Positions 35,449 through 44,639 of a DNA stretch of 64,000 nt are shown in pieces. The notes under the pieces are model-generated. The model had not been told where the DNA came from, made no database searches, and worked only from the letters and a program-made list of their open reading frames with translations. Location: the NCBI GenBank assembly GCA_031374735.1, contig JANMGQ010000033.1:1-64000 (forward strand). Reading direction: 5' to 3'. The translations under genes and the position numbers were made by a program. Within the stretch, counting starts at the first letter, position 1; each line of letters begins with the position of its first letter. This DNA is from JABFRJ01 sp031374735. GTDB taxonomy: Bacteria; Pseudomonadota; Alphaproteobacteria; Rhizobiales; Hyphomicrobiaceae.

Positions 35449-36534
35449 ATGAGCGATCAACCTCTGTCGTGGTGGTCGGACATGACACTCTTGCTGAGCA
35501 ACGTTCTTACGCGCCTACAGATGATACTCGGCAAAAGCGATGCGGCAGCGTTGGAGGCCTTTGCGCTTTGGTGTGAGCGCCGTCGCCTCGGCGAGCGCGC
35601 GCTGAAGGGACAGACGGTGCGCGAATATCGCACGGCCGCGCCGAAGGCCCGGTTGACCCCGCGTTCGGCCCTGCATCTGTTTGAGTTCCTCGGTGACTGC
35701 GAGATCCGCCCTGACCTGATCAAAGATCATGGCGCCTTGCAGTCTCTGCGCGACAACATCAGCCCGTTGGTCGAACAGGAACGGGCTGCGATCTACGCTG
35801 AGCCGCTTGAAAACGACACCACCGCCGAGCTTGAGATCGATGCCATTCGCGGCGCCTATGCCCTATGGCGATACGAAACTGGCGACCAAGCCTTTCAGCA
35901 GGAATTGCTGCTGCTCCACGGTGACCGAGGCAAAACCCGATGGGCAACGCGCGCGACCTACGTGCGGCCTCAGATCGTGTATCGCGGCACGTTCCATGTG
36001 CTTGAAGGCGTGCTCAGTTGCACACTCGGCGGCTATCCAGTCGCCCCGTCGCCCGAAACGCCCAACGGCCACCCCAAGGCCAACAAGCTGCTCGTCACGC
36101 GCGATGGCAATGACCGCACGGATATCCTGTGCGGCGTCCTATCGGGTGTGGCAACCGGAACGCTCGTCGCGCTCGTCATGCCCATCATTCTGATCCGGAT
36201 CGCACCGCTGTCCGACATGGATGCGACGATGGATGCTATCGCAGCCCACTCGGACGCACATCTGGCCAAGGCCATCGCGGAGACGAACCCGGTGATCGAC
36301 GAAGGAGATCCGCGCTATCTCGTCATTCAGCGTGTTGTCGATTTGTTCAACGAACCGTTGATCAAAGTTCGAAGAGACGGCCAACGCGTCAAACAGGCTT
36401 TCCGGTCGATTGATTCGACCTACATCGACGAAATCCGGCCCATGTTGCGAGACGAGCGGGCACGCCAGCAGCTTCTTGGCGAAAAATTCCACTCCTGGCT
36501 GAAACGAAAAGGCGCTCGGGAGCTAAAGAGCTGA
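35449..36534 (+). CDS. unrecognised 361-residue protein with one internal hydrophobic segment
   Basis: I do not recognise this protein. The first 100 residues are helical and basic (WCERRRLGERALKGQTVREY). A middle beta-rich part (RPQIVYRGTFHVLEGVLSCTLGGYPVAPSPET) precedes a glycine-bounded hydrophobic stretch, LCGVLSGVATGTLVALVMPIILIRI (about 224-248). The last 110 residues are helical and charged. That layout would suit a membrane-tethered sensor or effector with domains on each side. It is isolated between an AT-rich upstream region and a palindromic repeat. No ribosome site is evident before the ATG. Confidence 0.6.
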   Translation: MSDQPLSWWSDMTLLLSNVLTRLQMILGKSDAAALEAFALWCERRRLGERALKGQTVREYRTAAPKARLTPRSALHLFEFLGDCEIRPDLIKDHGALQSLRDNISPLVEQERAAIYAEPLENDTTAELEIDAIRGAYALWRYETGDQAFQQELLLLHGDRGKTRWATRATYVRPQIVYRGTFHVLEGVLSCTLGGYPVAPSPETPNGHPKANKLLVTRDGNDRTDILCGVLSGVATGTLVALVMPIILIRIAPLSDMDATMDAIAAHSDAHLAKAIAETNPVIDEGDPRYLVIQRVVDLFNEPLIKVRRDGQRVKQAFRSIDSTYIDEIRPMLRDERARQQLLGEKFHSWLKRKGARELKS

Positions 36535-36606
36535 CTTGTAGAGGCACCGCCCGCCCCCTCTGATCACCCCCAGCAGTTCTCAATGTGACCGAATGCACTT
36601 CATGGT

Positions 36607-36709
36607 GGTGTCTGACTTCGGTCAGACACCCAGCCTCAATTACGCTAACTTGCGCTCAAAACACATGCTGCAAGGTCACGTGTCGGGTGTCTGACCGAGG
36701 TCAGACACC
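36607..36709. repeat. paired GGTGTCTGACC palindromes, copy 2
   Basis: Inverted repeats at 36607-36630 (GGTGTCTGAC-TTCG-GTCAGACACC) and 36686-36709 (GGTGTCTGACC-GA-GGTCAGACACC), separated by about 55 bp ending in CGTGTCG as in copy 1. They occupy most of the region between the unknown protein gene and purC. Nothing else is recognised in 36535-36882 apart from the presumed purC promoter after 36720. Confidence 0.75.
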
Positions 36710-36882
36710 AACGCAGGCGCCACTTTGAGAATTGCTGGATCACCCCCGTTTACATTGTATCCCGTGGGGCGTTCCGCTACTGTCCGGGCAGAAGCTCGCG
36801 CAAGCGGGTCACCTCGCAGCCCTCGGGGCGTCCTGCCAGGACGTCCCACCGGGATTGTGGACGACGAGATGGGACACGCGAC

Positions 36883-37668
36883 ATGAACAAGCGCCGCCGC
36901 ATTTACGAGGGCAAGGCCAAGATTCTGTACGAAGGTCCGGAGCCGGGTACGCTCATCCAGCACTTCAAGGATGACACGACCGCTACCAACAGCAAAAAGC
37001 ACGAACTGATCGAAGGCAAGGGCGTCCTCAACAACCGCATTTCGGAGTTTTTGTTCCAGCGCCTCAACGAGATCGGCGTGCCCACGCACTTCATGAAGCG
37101 CCTCAATATGCGCGAGCAGTTGATCCGCGAGGTCGAGATCATCCCGCTCGAAGTCGTGGTGCGCAACGTTGCGGCCGGCTCTCTGACCACGCGCCTGGGC
37201 CTGGAGGAAGGCCAACAGCTGCCGCGTTCGATCATCGAGTTCTACTACAAGAACGACGCTCTGAATAATCCCATGGTGTCGGAGGAACACATCACGGCGT
37301 TCGGCTGGGCCAACCCGCAGGAGATCGACGAGGTGATGAGCCTTGCCTTGCGCATCAACGATTTCATGGCCGGCCTGTTCCTTGGCATCGGCATCCGCCT
37401 GGTCGACTTCAAGGTCGAGTTCGGGCGGCTTTGGGAAAACGAGATGGCTCGGATTGTCTTGGCGGATGAAATCAGCCCGGACAGCTGCCGCCTGTGGGAC
37501 ATCCAGTCGGGAGACAAGCTCGACAAGGATCGCTTCAACAAGGATATGGGCGGCGTTCTTGAAGCCTACCAGGAGGTTGCGCGGCGCCTCGGCGTGTTGA
37601 CGGAAAATCCGCGCCCGCGCGGAACAGGCCCGGTGCTCGTCTCGAGCAATGGGCAGAAGCCGAATTGA
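36883..37668 (+). CDS. purC: phosphoribosylaminoimidazole-succinocarboxamide synthase
   Basis: A 261-residue SAICAR synthetase, the step of de novo purine synthesis that joins aspartate to CAIR using ATP in the cytosol. The N-terminal RIYEGKAKILYEGPEPGTLIQHFKDDTTA and the signature VVVRNVAAGSL, DFKVEFGR and LADEISPDSCRLWD are intact, and length is normal for the alphaproteobacterial type. purS and purQ, which often follow purC in this group, are not here. A small gene overlaps its stop. Confidence 0.96.
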   Translation: MNKRRRIYEGKAKILYEGPEPGTLIQHFKDDTTATNSKKHELIEGKGVLNNRISEFLFQRLNEIGVPTHFMKRLNMREQLIREVEIIPLEVVVRNVAAGSLTTRLGLEEGQQLPRSIIEFYYKNDALNNPMVSEEHITAFGWANPQEIDEVMSLALRINDFMAGLFLGIGIRLVDFKVEFGRLWENEMARIVLADEISPDSCRLWDIQSGDKLDKDRFNKDMGGVLEAYQEVARRLGVLTENPRPRGTGPVLVSSNGQKPN

Positions 37669-37901
37669 TGGCACTCAGGATCCGCAGGAGCGGTGCCAGC
37701 GATTGGCGCCTGGCGGATGCGACAAGCGGCATGGACGTCGGCGCCATCCGCTACGTCCATGCCGGCGACGGGCATCATTATCGGATGGCGCTCATTGTTG
37801 ACGGCACGCTGCAGGACTTTGGCCAGCCGCTGGAGCAGCTGGCCATGGCGGCCCGCGAGATTGAGCGAGAAATGCTGCGACTTTCGCCGGCCGCAGGGTA
37901 G
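37668..37901 (+). CDS. small hypothetical protein overlapping purC
   Basis: A 77-residue protein whose ATG shares a base with the purC stop (TGATG), indicating translational coupling. Sequence is soluble and mixed (IRRSGASDWRLADATSG.., ending in a helix AMAAREIEREMLRL). No family recognised. A TTG at 37665 is an alternative start. Confidence 0.55.
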   Translation: MALRIRRSGASDWRLADATSGMDVGAIRYVHAGDGHHYRMALIVDGTLQDFGQPLEQLAMAAREIEREMLRLSPAAG

Positions 37902-38020
37902 GTTTCACTGTGGCGACGTTTCATGCCAACGTGCGTTTGGATTGATCCGACCCTTCCGTCATGGCCGCGCGGGCGGGGCTCAACCGGCACCGGCCCGCAT
38001 CGAGATCAGGGTCCTGCGTC

Positions 38021-39166
38021 ATGACATCAGCCGTCGCCGAGTTGGTCGCCAACGTGTCTGAGCCCTTCGAGAGGGCGCGGGCTATGCCGCCGAGCGTCTA
38101 CACATCGCCGGATTTCCTCAAGCACGAGATCGACGATGTGTTCGCGCGCGAGTGGGTTTCAGTCGGGCGCGCCGACACGTTGAAAAGGGGGGGCGACTAT
38201 CTGACCTTCGAGCTCGCGGGCCAACCTATCGTCGTCGTTCGCGGAGAGAACGGCGCGCTGGCTGCCATGTCGAACGTCTGCCTGCATCGCATGTCGACGT
38301 TGCTCGAAGGACGCGGCAACAAACGGCAGATCGTGTGCCCGTATCATGCGTGGACCTACGGCCTCGACGGCCAATTGCGCGCGGCGCCCGCCATGACCCT
38401 GAACGCAGGCTTCTGCAAGGAGCACTACAAGCTGCCGGCCGTGCGTTGCGAGGAGTGGCTCGGCTGGATCATGGTGACGCTAAATCCCGCAGCAGCGCCA
38501 GTCGCTCAGGCGCTCAAGGATGTGGGCGCACTGATCGACGACTACGGCATGGAGCACTACGTCGAAACGTTCCGCGAGACGCACGTCTGGGACACGAACT
38601 GGAAGATCCTCGCCGAGAACTTCATGGAGAGCTACCATCTGCCGGTCTGCCATGCGGGCACGATCGGCGGTCTGTCGAAACTCGAGGAGATGGATTGCCC
38701 GCCAGGATTGGCGGCGTTCAACTACCACACCATCCTCAAGGACGACCGGCTCAAGATCGCCCTCGCGCACCCCAGCAACACGCGTATGGTTGGCGACCGG
38801 CGGCGCACGACGTTCCTGTTGGCTGTCTATCCGAGCCTGCTCGTCACGCTGACGCCCGGATACTTCTGGTATCTCTCGCTGCATCCCAAAGGCGTCGGGC
38901 AGGTGTCGATCGTTTTCGGTGGCGGCATGTCACCCGATTTCATCAACGACGCGGATGCAAAGGACCACTTCGCGCAATTGAAGACGTTGCTCGACAAGGT
39001 CAATGTCGAGGACCGCGGTTGCACCGAGAAGGTGTTTCGCGGTGTCTCAGCGGGCGTCGCGCGCGCGGGCCATTTGAGCCACCTGGAGCGGCCGAACTAT
39101 GACTTCGCCCAGTGGCTTGCTGAGAAGACCGGCAGCTTCAAGCGCGAGTTGGCCCACGCACCCTGA
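38021..39166 (+). CDS. Rieske-type aromatic ring-hydroxylating oxygenase, alpha subunit
   Basis: A 381-residue oxygenase. The Rieske [2Fe-2S] ligands are C87, H89, C106 and H109 (CLHRMSTLL..IVCPYH). The mononuclear iron site is seen in NFMESYHLPVCH (H206, H211), with an acidic ligand further on. Such enzymes hydroxylate or demethylate aromatic or quaternary amine substrates, drawing electrons from a separate reductase. No beta subunit, ferredoxin or reductase gene is next to it, so it is probably an alpha-only type or borrows a reductase. Start 38021 chosen for the clean N-terminus; the longer frame begins at 37961. Confidence 0.88.
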   Translation: MTSAVAELVANVSEPFERARAMPPSVYTSPDFLKHEIDDVFAREWVSVGRADTLKRGGDYLTFELAGQPIVVVRGENGALAAMSNVCLHRMSTLLEGRGNKRQIVCPYHAWTYGLDGQLRAAPAMTLNAGFCKEHYKLPAVRCEEWLGWIMVTLNPAAAPVAQALKDVGALIDDYGMEHYVETFRETHVWDTNWKILAENFMESYHLPVCHAGTIGGLSKLEEMDCPPGLAAFNYHTILKDDRLKIALAHPSNTRMVGDRRRTTFLLAVYPSLLVTLTPGYFWYLSLHPKGVGQVSIVFGGGMSPDFINDADAKDHFAQLKTLLDKVNVEDRGCTEKVFRGVSAGVARAGHLSHLERPNYDFAQWLAEKTGSFKRELAHAP

Positions 39167-39176
39167 TCGACGCCTC

Positions 39177-40799
39177 TCAATATCCGATCGCTGCCCCATC
39201 ACTGCGCGGGTCGGAGCCGCCGTGACGCAAGCGCGTCTCGGGATCGATGATGATGCCGTGTGCGTGGCCCGCCATCTCGCTGCGGTCGGGCCAGAGGTCG
39301 AGAATGTGCTGGCGACGTTCGAGTTCGGCGATCGTTGCCGCGGAAAATCGAGCCTCGATATGCAGCGTGTCGCGCGCCTCACCAAGGCCAAAGCGGCCCG
39401 AAAGAAAGCGCGGCGCTTCCAGCGCTTCCTGAATATCAAGGCCGTAGTCGATGAGGCCAACGTAGGCCTGCATCTGGATCTGCGGTTGGCCGTCGGCGCC
39501 CATGCAACCGAGCACCGACCACAGTTTGCCATCGCGCTTGCCCATCGAGGCGATGAGCGTGTGCAAGGGAATCTTGCCAGGTTCAAGCGTGTTCGGATGG
39601 GCAGGGTCGAGCGTGAAATATGCAGAGCGGTTCTGCAGGACGACGCCCGTATTGCCGGCCACGACGCACGAGCCGAAGATGCCGTAGAGGCTCTGGATCA
39701 GCGACACGGCGTTGCCGTCCTTATCGATGACGGCGATGTAGACGGTGTCGCCTGCAAGGCTGCCGTAGCTCGGCACCTTATCCCACGGTAGCGCCACTTT
39801 CGGGTTCATCAGGCCGCGGCGGGTATCGGCGTATGCCTTTGATATCAGATGTGCCGTCGGCACGTTGACGAACGCGGGGTCGCCGAGATGACGATCGCGG
39901 TCGTGGTAGGCGAGTTGCTTGGCCTGTACCATCAGATGCACATAGTCCGCGCCAAGGTGCGGGCGCTTCGCAAGCTCGAACGGCTCCAGCAGGTTGAGCA
40001 TCGACAGAACCGTGAAGCCCTGCGTCGGCGCCGGCGTGTTGTAGATCGTTACGCCACGATACGTGCCGGTGAGGGGCTCGCTCCAGGTGGCACGCTGGGC
40101 CTTGAAATCCTCTGTGGTGAAGAAACCACCCTGTTCGCGTGCAAAGCCGGCCATCTCTGCGGCCGTCTCGCCCTCATAGAACCCAGACCATCCGCCAAGA
40201 GCGTACGTCTCCAAGGTGCGGGCCAGGTTTGGGTTTTGCAGTTTCGCCCCGGCGCGCGGTGCCGCGCCGCCCGGCAAAAAGATGGCGGCCGTCTCCGTGT
40301 GCTGTGCAATATCGGTTTTCGTCGCTGCAATAAAGTTTGCCAGCCGTGCCGTCACCGGAAAGCCGTCTCGCGCATAGCCGATGGCGGTCTCGAGCACGCG
40401 CGGCATGGGCAGGCGTCCATAGGCGCCGTGGGCGTGGCTCCAGCTGGCAAGCGCGCCCGGCACCGTCAATGTGGCCGGCAGAATGCCGCGGAATGGCACC
40501 TCTTTCAGCCCCTTGGCGGCGAACGCCTCACGCGTTCCCGAGGCCGCCGCCTTGCCACCGCCGTTGAGATAGCGAATGCGGCCGGATTTGCCCTCGTGGA
40601 TGAGCCAGAAGGCGTCGCCGCCGATGCTGGTCATGTGCGGGTACAGGACTGCCAAGGCGGCACTGGTTGCAATGGCGGCATCGACGGCTGTGCCGCCGGC
40701 ACGCAGCACATCGGTTCCGGCAGCTGAAGCCAATGCATGAGGCGACGTCACAATGCCGTTTGGTGCGATGGTGGCCGGTCGGCCGGTTGTCAGGATCAT
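39177..40799 (-). CDS. gamma-glutamyltransferase family protein
   Basis: A 540-residue N-terminal-nucleophile hydrolase. The sequence follows the gamma-glutamyltransferase pattern: an early ATSAALAVLYPHMTSIGGDAFW block, a threonine in GDTVYIAVIDKDGNAVSLIQS where autocleavage creates the new N-terminal nucleophile, and GNTGVVLQNR. No signal peptide is visible, pointing to a cytoplasmic member rather than the classical periplasmic glutathione enzyme; some such members act as acylases. It converges with the Rieske gene. Confidence 0.85.
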   Translation of the reverse strand: MILTTGRPATIAPNGIVTSPHALASAAGTDVLRAGGTAVDAAIATSAALAVLYPHMTSIGGDAFWLIHEGKSGRIRYLNGGGKAAASGTREAFAAKGLKEVPFRGILPATLTVPGALASWSHAHGAYGRLPMPRVLETAIGYARDGFPVTARLANFIAATKTDIAQHTETAAIFLPGGAAPRAGAKLQNPNLARTLETYALGGWSGFYEGETAAEMAGFAREQGGFFTTEDFKAQRATWSEPLTGTYRGVTIYNTPAPTQGFTVLSMLNLLEPFELAKRPHLGADYVHLMVQAKQLAYHDRDRHLGDPAFVNVPTAHLISKAYADTRRGLMNPKVALPWDKVPSYGSLAGDTVYIAVIDKDGNAVSLIQSLYGIFGSCVVAGNTGVVLQNRSAYFTLDPAHPNTLEPGKIPLHTLIASMGKRDGKLWSVLGCMGADGQPQIQMQAYVGLIDYGLDIQEALEAPRFLSGRFGLGEARDTLHIEARFSAATIAELERRQHILDLWPDRSEMAGHAHGIIIDPETRLRHGGSDPRSDGAAIGY

Positions 40800-41005
40800 G
40801 ATGTTGGTAGGCCTGCGATGAGCGATGTATGCGCCGCCATTTGCCCTGTGTTCGCCGTCAGGTAAACCACGTTATCCGGCGACTGAGTGGTTGTTGCGCT
40901 TGGTTTTACGTTTAGTTCGCGTGGTTGGTGACATAGAAATCTCCTTTTGTGAGCAGGGTGCAGGCGATGTCGAGCAGGCGGTCCGCGAATTTTTGCGTGT
41001 TGGTA

Positions 41006-41116
41006 TCACACGCTGAAACCGAGGTGCCGCAGGGCCGCGCTGGTTGCCTCGGGGCTGGTGAAGTGGATGGCGGCCATGCCGAGGCGCTCGGCCGCATCGC
41101 AGTTCGGCCGGCTCAC
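41006..41116 (-). pseudogene. C-terminal remnant of a HAD-like hydrolase
   Basis: Minus-strand codons read NCDAAERLGMAAIHFTSPEA.. to the end LRHLGFSV and stop. This matches the last strand-helix of HAD-type hydrolases, where GMAAIHF is typical. Only about 36 codons remain, beginning at the stop of the neighbouring hydratase gene. The rest of 40800-41005 shows no gene. Could also be a chance match. Confidence 0.4.
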
Positions 41117-41973
41117 AAACCCTTGCGCAGCGGGGCGAGGTCGGGGAAGCGCGCGGGCCGCTTCTCTTTCTGAGCGCTGAACGCTTCGGCCATGAGCGTG
41201 CGCGAGTGCATACCGGCTTGCCAGAGCGCGATTTGCTTTAGGCCGGCATCGACGCTGTGATCACGGGCATAATTGATCATCGCTTTGGAGCCGGTGACGG
41301 CGAGCGGCGACTTGGAGGCGATCTCGCGCGCGGTTCCCATGACGGCCGTCATCATGGCGGCGTGATCGGGATACACCTCGTTGACCAAGCCGATGGCGAG
41401 CGCCTTGTGTGCCGGCAGCCGCCGGCCCGTGTAGGCGAGCTCGCGCACGTGGCCCTCAGGGATGAGCTTGCAGAGGCGCGGGAACGTGCCAACGTCGGCG
41501 GTCATGCCGATATTGATCTCATGGATCTGGAAGAACGCGTCTGCCGTGCAATAGCGGATGTCACAGGCCGAGGTCATATCAACCGCGCCGCCGATACATC
41601 CGCCTTGGATCGCAGCCAGGACGGGCATGCGCGCATTGTCGAGACAATTGAAGCTCGCCTGCAACGCGAGCACCAGATGTTGGAACGCCTCATGCTCGAC
41701 TTGCGCCGCGCCAAGCTGTCCGGCGGTCGCGCCAGAATTGAGCGCGGGATCGGTCGCAAAAACGGCAAGGTCCATACCGGCCGAGAAGTGCTTGCCTGTC
41801 GACGAGATCACGATGCAGCGCGCCGTCGCGTTGTCGGAGATCTCGTTGACGATGCGCGGCAGTTCGCTCCAGAAGGCGCGATTCATGGAGTTCATCTGCT
41901 CCGGCCGATCAAGCCGGATGTGTGCAATACCGGCGTCGATGGTCAGGGCAAGCGGGGTCGTGTCGCGGCTCAT
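41113..41973 (-). CDS. enoyl-CoA hydratase/dienoyl-CoA isomerase family protein
   Basis: A 286-residue crotonase-fold enzyme. The oxyanion-hole segments are GKHFSAGMDL and IQGGCIGGAVDMTSACDIRYC. The following IHEINIGMTADVGTFPRLCKLIP has the Glu and Asp arrangement of delta-3,5-delta-2,4-dienoyl-CoA isomerases. A role in beta-oxidation of unsaturated or aromatic-derived acyl-CoA is inferred. It is followed on the same strand by a HAD remnant and preceded by the MITE-like repeat. Confidence 0.88.
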   Translation of the reverse strand: MSRDTTPLALTIDAGIAHIRLDRPEQMNSMNRAFWSELPRIVNEISDNATARCIVISSTGKHFSAGMDLAVFATDPALNSGATAGQLGAAQVEHEAFQHLVLALQASFNCLDNARMPVLAAIQGGCIGGAVDMTSACDIRYCTADAFFQIHEINIGMTADVGTFPRLCKLIPEGHVRELAYTGRRLPAHKALAIGLVNEVYPDHAAMMTAVMGTAREIASKSPLAVTGSKAMINYARDHSVDAGLKQIALWQAGMHSRTLMAEAFSAQKEKRPARFPDLAPLRKGL

Positions 41974-42067
41974 CGCGGCCTCCTTCGGATGTAGAACGAA
42001 AACACCCTACACGCTGCGCCGCCTGCCGCCGAGAGTGTCGTTTTGCAGCGGAACCGCAAGCCATATA

Positions 42068-42281
42068 AGCGGGCAAAATTTCTGACCCATCATCTCCAAC
42101 GGCGTCATACCGGAATATGATCACGCGTCGCGCGTGATCATATTCCGGGATCTTTGCCTCTGTCCGCATGGCAAGAGTGCCTAAACGCGATAGGTAAATC
42201 CCGGATATGCCGGCCGCCCATCAGCGTGGCGGGCATTCCGGGATGGCGATGATGGCTTGTCAGTCACAAACTTTGGCCGCT
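42068..42281. repeat. MITE-like palindromic element, copy 3
   Basis: About 214 bp with the best-preserved ends: left GCGGGCAAAATTTCTGACCC, right GTCACAAACTTTGGCCGC. Hairpin 1 has a perfect 18-bp stem, CCGGAATATGATCACGCG with its complement around a 3-base loop (about 42111-42149). Hairpin 2 is formed by ATCCCGGAT..CCGGGAT arms (about 42199-42243). The spacer has CCTAAACGCGATAGG, like copy 1. It lies between the starts of the hydratase gene and the end of the quinone oxidoreductase gene. Confidence 0.75.
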
Positions 42282-42294
42282 GCTATCAGATGCT

Positions 42295-43272
42295 TTAGGG
42301 GATCAACAATGACGACCCGCTGGTGCGGCCGGCCTCGAGATCCGTGTGGGCCTGCGCGGCGTCCGCAAGTTTATAGCGCGCCCCGATGTGTGGCTTGACA
42401 GCGCCCTTGGCGACCATCGCGAACAGGCGGCCGGCCGAGTGTTCAAGGTCCGCACGGCTGGCGGCGTACGTCTGCAGAGTCGGCCGCGTGAAGTAGAGCG
42501 AGCCAAGCTTTTGAAGCATCGGCGCTTCGACCGGCGGCGGCAGGCCAGATGTGGCGCCGAAGGAGACGAACACGCCGCGCGGGGCAAGGCACTTCAGTGT
42601 CGTCTCGAAGGTGGCTTTGCCGACCGAGTCATACACGACTGGAACGCCAGCGCCGCCTGTGATCTCTTTGACGCGCGCCAGGATGTCTTCCGAATTGCGA
42701 TCAATCACAGCCGCGTAGCCGTGTTCGCGCGCGAGATTGCACTTGTCAGCGCCACCCGCGACGCCGATCAGCTTGATGCCGAGCTCGCGGGCCCACTGAC
42801 CCGCGACGAGACCGACGCCGCCGGCAGCCGCATACATCAGGGCGTACTGGCCTGATTTCACGGGCGCGCAGCGCTCCAGCAGATACTCCGTCGTCATGCC
42901 TTTCAGCATCAGAGCCGCCGCTGCTTCGTCTGATACAGCCGCCGGCAATTTCACCAGACGCGCCGCCGGGTAGAGGCGATGGCTCGCGTAGGCCCCGGGA
43001 TCACCGCCGGCATAGGCCACCCGATCACCGGCTTTGAAATCGGCGACGCCGGACCCAACGGCCTCAACGATACCCGCGGCTTCATTGCCGGCACCACTTG
43101 GCATCGCCATGGGGTAGGCGCCGGAACGCTGGTAGGTGTCGAGGAAGTTGATGCCAACGGCGGTCTGGCGTAGCAGAACTTGGCCAGCAGCGGGCGCCGC
43201 CAGCGCCACATGCTCCGCCTTGAGCACATCAGGCGCACCGGGAGAATGAAATCGCACAACAGTCGCTTGCAT
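42295..43272 (-). CDS. quinone oxidoreductase (zeta-crystallin family)
   Basis: A 325-residue NADPH-dependent oxidoreductase of the medium-chain family without zinc-binding cysteines. Typical stretches are QTAVGINFLDTYQRSGAYP, GNEAAGIVEAVG, GGVGLVAGQWARELG (the cofactor motif, AAAGGVG) and VVYDSVGKATF. It reduces quinones or unsaturated carbonyls. Single gene, divergent from the TRAP operon. Confidence 0.92.
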   Translation of the reverse strand: MQATVVRFHSPGAPDVLKAEHVALAAPAAGQVLLRQTAVGINFLDTYQRSGAYPMAMPSGAGNEAAGIVEAVGSGVADFKAGDRVAYAGGDPGAYASHRLYPAARLVKLPAAVSDEAAAALMLKGMTTEYLLERCAPVKSGQYALMYAAAGGVGLVAGQWARELGIKLIGVAGGADKCNLAREHGYAAVIDRNSEDILARVKEITGGAGVPVVYDSVGKATFETTLKCLAPRGVFVSFGATSGLPPPVEAPMLQKLGSLYFTRPTLQTYAASRADLEHSAGRLFAMVAKGAVKPHIGARYKLADAAQAHTDLEAGRTSGSSLLIP

Positions 43273-43453
43273 GGGGCCTCGCAGGTCGCTGATCTCGTTG
43301 ATTTGACGGATGACGGAACGGCTATCATCTCTCGGGCGACGCGAGAACTACATCATGAGACCTGATGCAGACCATCATGCCAGAAGATTTGACTCCACGT
43401 CAGTCGTTCGCGACAGTCCAAAGAAAAAACACAGCCAGCCCCAGGGAGGGAAT

Positions 43454-44542
43454 ATGCGACCGATCTTCCATTCGAGCATGCGCCGCATCGTATCCGGCAG
43501 TGCGATAGCCGCGTTGGCCCTGTTCGGCGCCACTGCAGCACACGCCGAGGACTTCAAGCTGCGCATGGCGTCAGGCCATCCGGCCGTAAACACCTACGTC
43601 AATCAGATGCAGACGTTCTTCGCGCCAGAGGTGACCAAGCGCGTTAAGGAGCGCACGAAGCATACGCTGGAGTTCATCGAGGGCTATGGCGGCGCCATGG
43701 TCAAGGTCAACGACACGCTCGAGGGCGTGCAGACCGGCATTATCGACATCGGCGGCTATTGCTTCTGCTTCGAGCCGTCGCGCCTGCCGCTGCATTCGTT
43801 CCAGGTCATGGTGCCGTTCGGCACCATGAGCCCGAATGCGAGCGTGAAGCTGGCACGTGCGGTGTACGACAAGGTGCCCGCCATGGGCAAAACCTTCGAG
43901 GACAAGTTCGGCCAGGTGTTGTTGGCGCTGATCGCCGACAATGGCTACAACCTGACCACCACGTTCGAGTGGAACACGGTTGCCGACCTCAAAGGGCGTA
44001 AGCTTGCCGGCGCCGGCCTGAACTTGAAGTGGCTCGAATATGCGGGCGCGACGCCCGTACAGTCATCGCTGCCTGAGGCCTACACGTCGATGCAGACGGG
44101 CGTCTACAACGGCTGGATCATGTTCCCGTCGGGCGTCGTCAACTTCAAGCTCAACGAGGTCTCGAAATATTACACCGAGATCGGCTTCGGCGCGATCACG
44201 TGGCACGGCCTGACCATGAACAAGGCGCGTCTCGGTCGTCTTCCGAAAGAGGTGCAGGACATCATCGTCGAGGTCGCCAAGGAATATGAGGCCAAGACGG
44301 GCACCGTGAACGAAGAGAACTATCCCAAGCAGATTGCGCTTCTCAAAGAGCGCGGCGCGGTGGTGCGTTCCCTGCCGGATGATGTCCGGGTCGAGTGGGC
44401 AAAGTCGCTCGCCGCCTGGCCGCAGCTCAAGGCCGACGAGTTAGACAAGGCCGGCCATCCGGCATCGCAGGTACTGAAGATCACGTTGGAAGAGGCTGAG
44501 AAGCTCGGCCACAAGTGGCCGGTCCGCTATCAGGTCAAGTGA
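43454..44542 (+). CDS. dctP: TRAP transporter substrate-binding protein (DctP)
   Basis: A 362-residue periplasmic binding protein with a signal peptide (cleavage near ATAAHA). It fits the DctP fold: the start DFKLRMASGHPAVNTYVNQMQTF, the core DLKGRKLAGAGLNLKWLEYAGATPVQSS, and PEAYTSMQTGVYNGW. GGGAGGGAAT upstream decides the start. The ligand is probably a carboxylate. It heads a dctP-dctQ-dctM operon and is followed by a DUF1330 gene. Confidence 0.92.
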   Translation: MRPIFHSSMRRIVSGSAIAALALFGATAAHAEDFKLRMASGHPAVNTYVNQMQTFFAPEVTKRVKERTKHTLEFIEGYGGAMVKVNDTLEGVQTGIIDIGGYCFCFEPSRLPLHSFQVMVPFGTMSPNASVKLARAVYDKVPAMGKTFEDKFGQVLLALIADNGYNLTTTFEWNTVADLKGRKLAGAGLNLKWLEYAGATPVQSSLPEAYTSMQTGVYNGWIMFPSGVVNFKLNEVSKYYTEIGFGAITWHGLTMNKARLGRLPKEVQDIIVEVAKEYEAKTGTVNEENYPKQIALLKERGAVVRSLPDDVRVEWAKSLAAWPQLKADELDKAGHPASQVLKITLEEAEKLGHKWPVRYQVK

Positions 44543-44639
44543 GCCAATGATTGCGATGCGGTCGGGCGCCGCCTCCAGTGATGGGTGCAACGTCCGGCCG
44601 CGGTGTTTTGGCCCCTCGGCATGAAGCGGAGCAAGATCA

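Noticed and set aside
36676..37674. A 332-residue minus-strand frame opposite purC
   Set aside because: Entirely antisense to the conserved purC protein; composition is a mirror of purC codons and it matches no family.
38152..39102. A 316-residue frame in the same strand as the Rieske oxygenase
   Set aside because: Out-of-frame reading through the Rieske gene, arginine-rich and without motifs; the true frame shows both iron sites.
39849..40727. A 292-residue plus-strand frame opposite the gamma-glutamyltransferase gene
   Set aside because: Arginine/histidine-rich shadow translation without domains or ribosome site; the minus-strand protein is clearly conserved.
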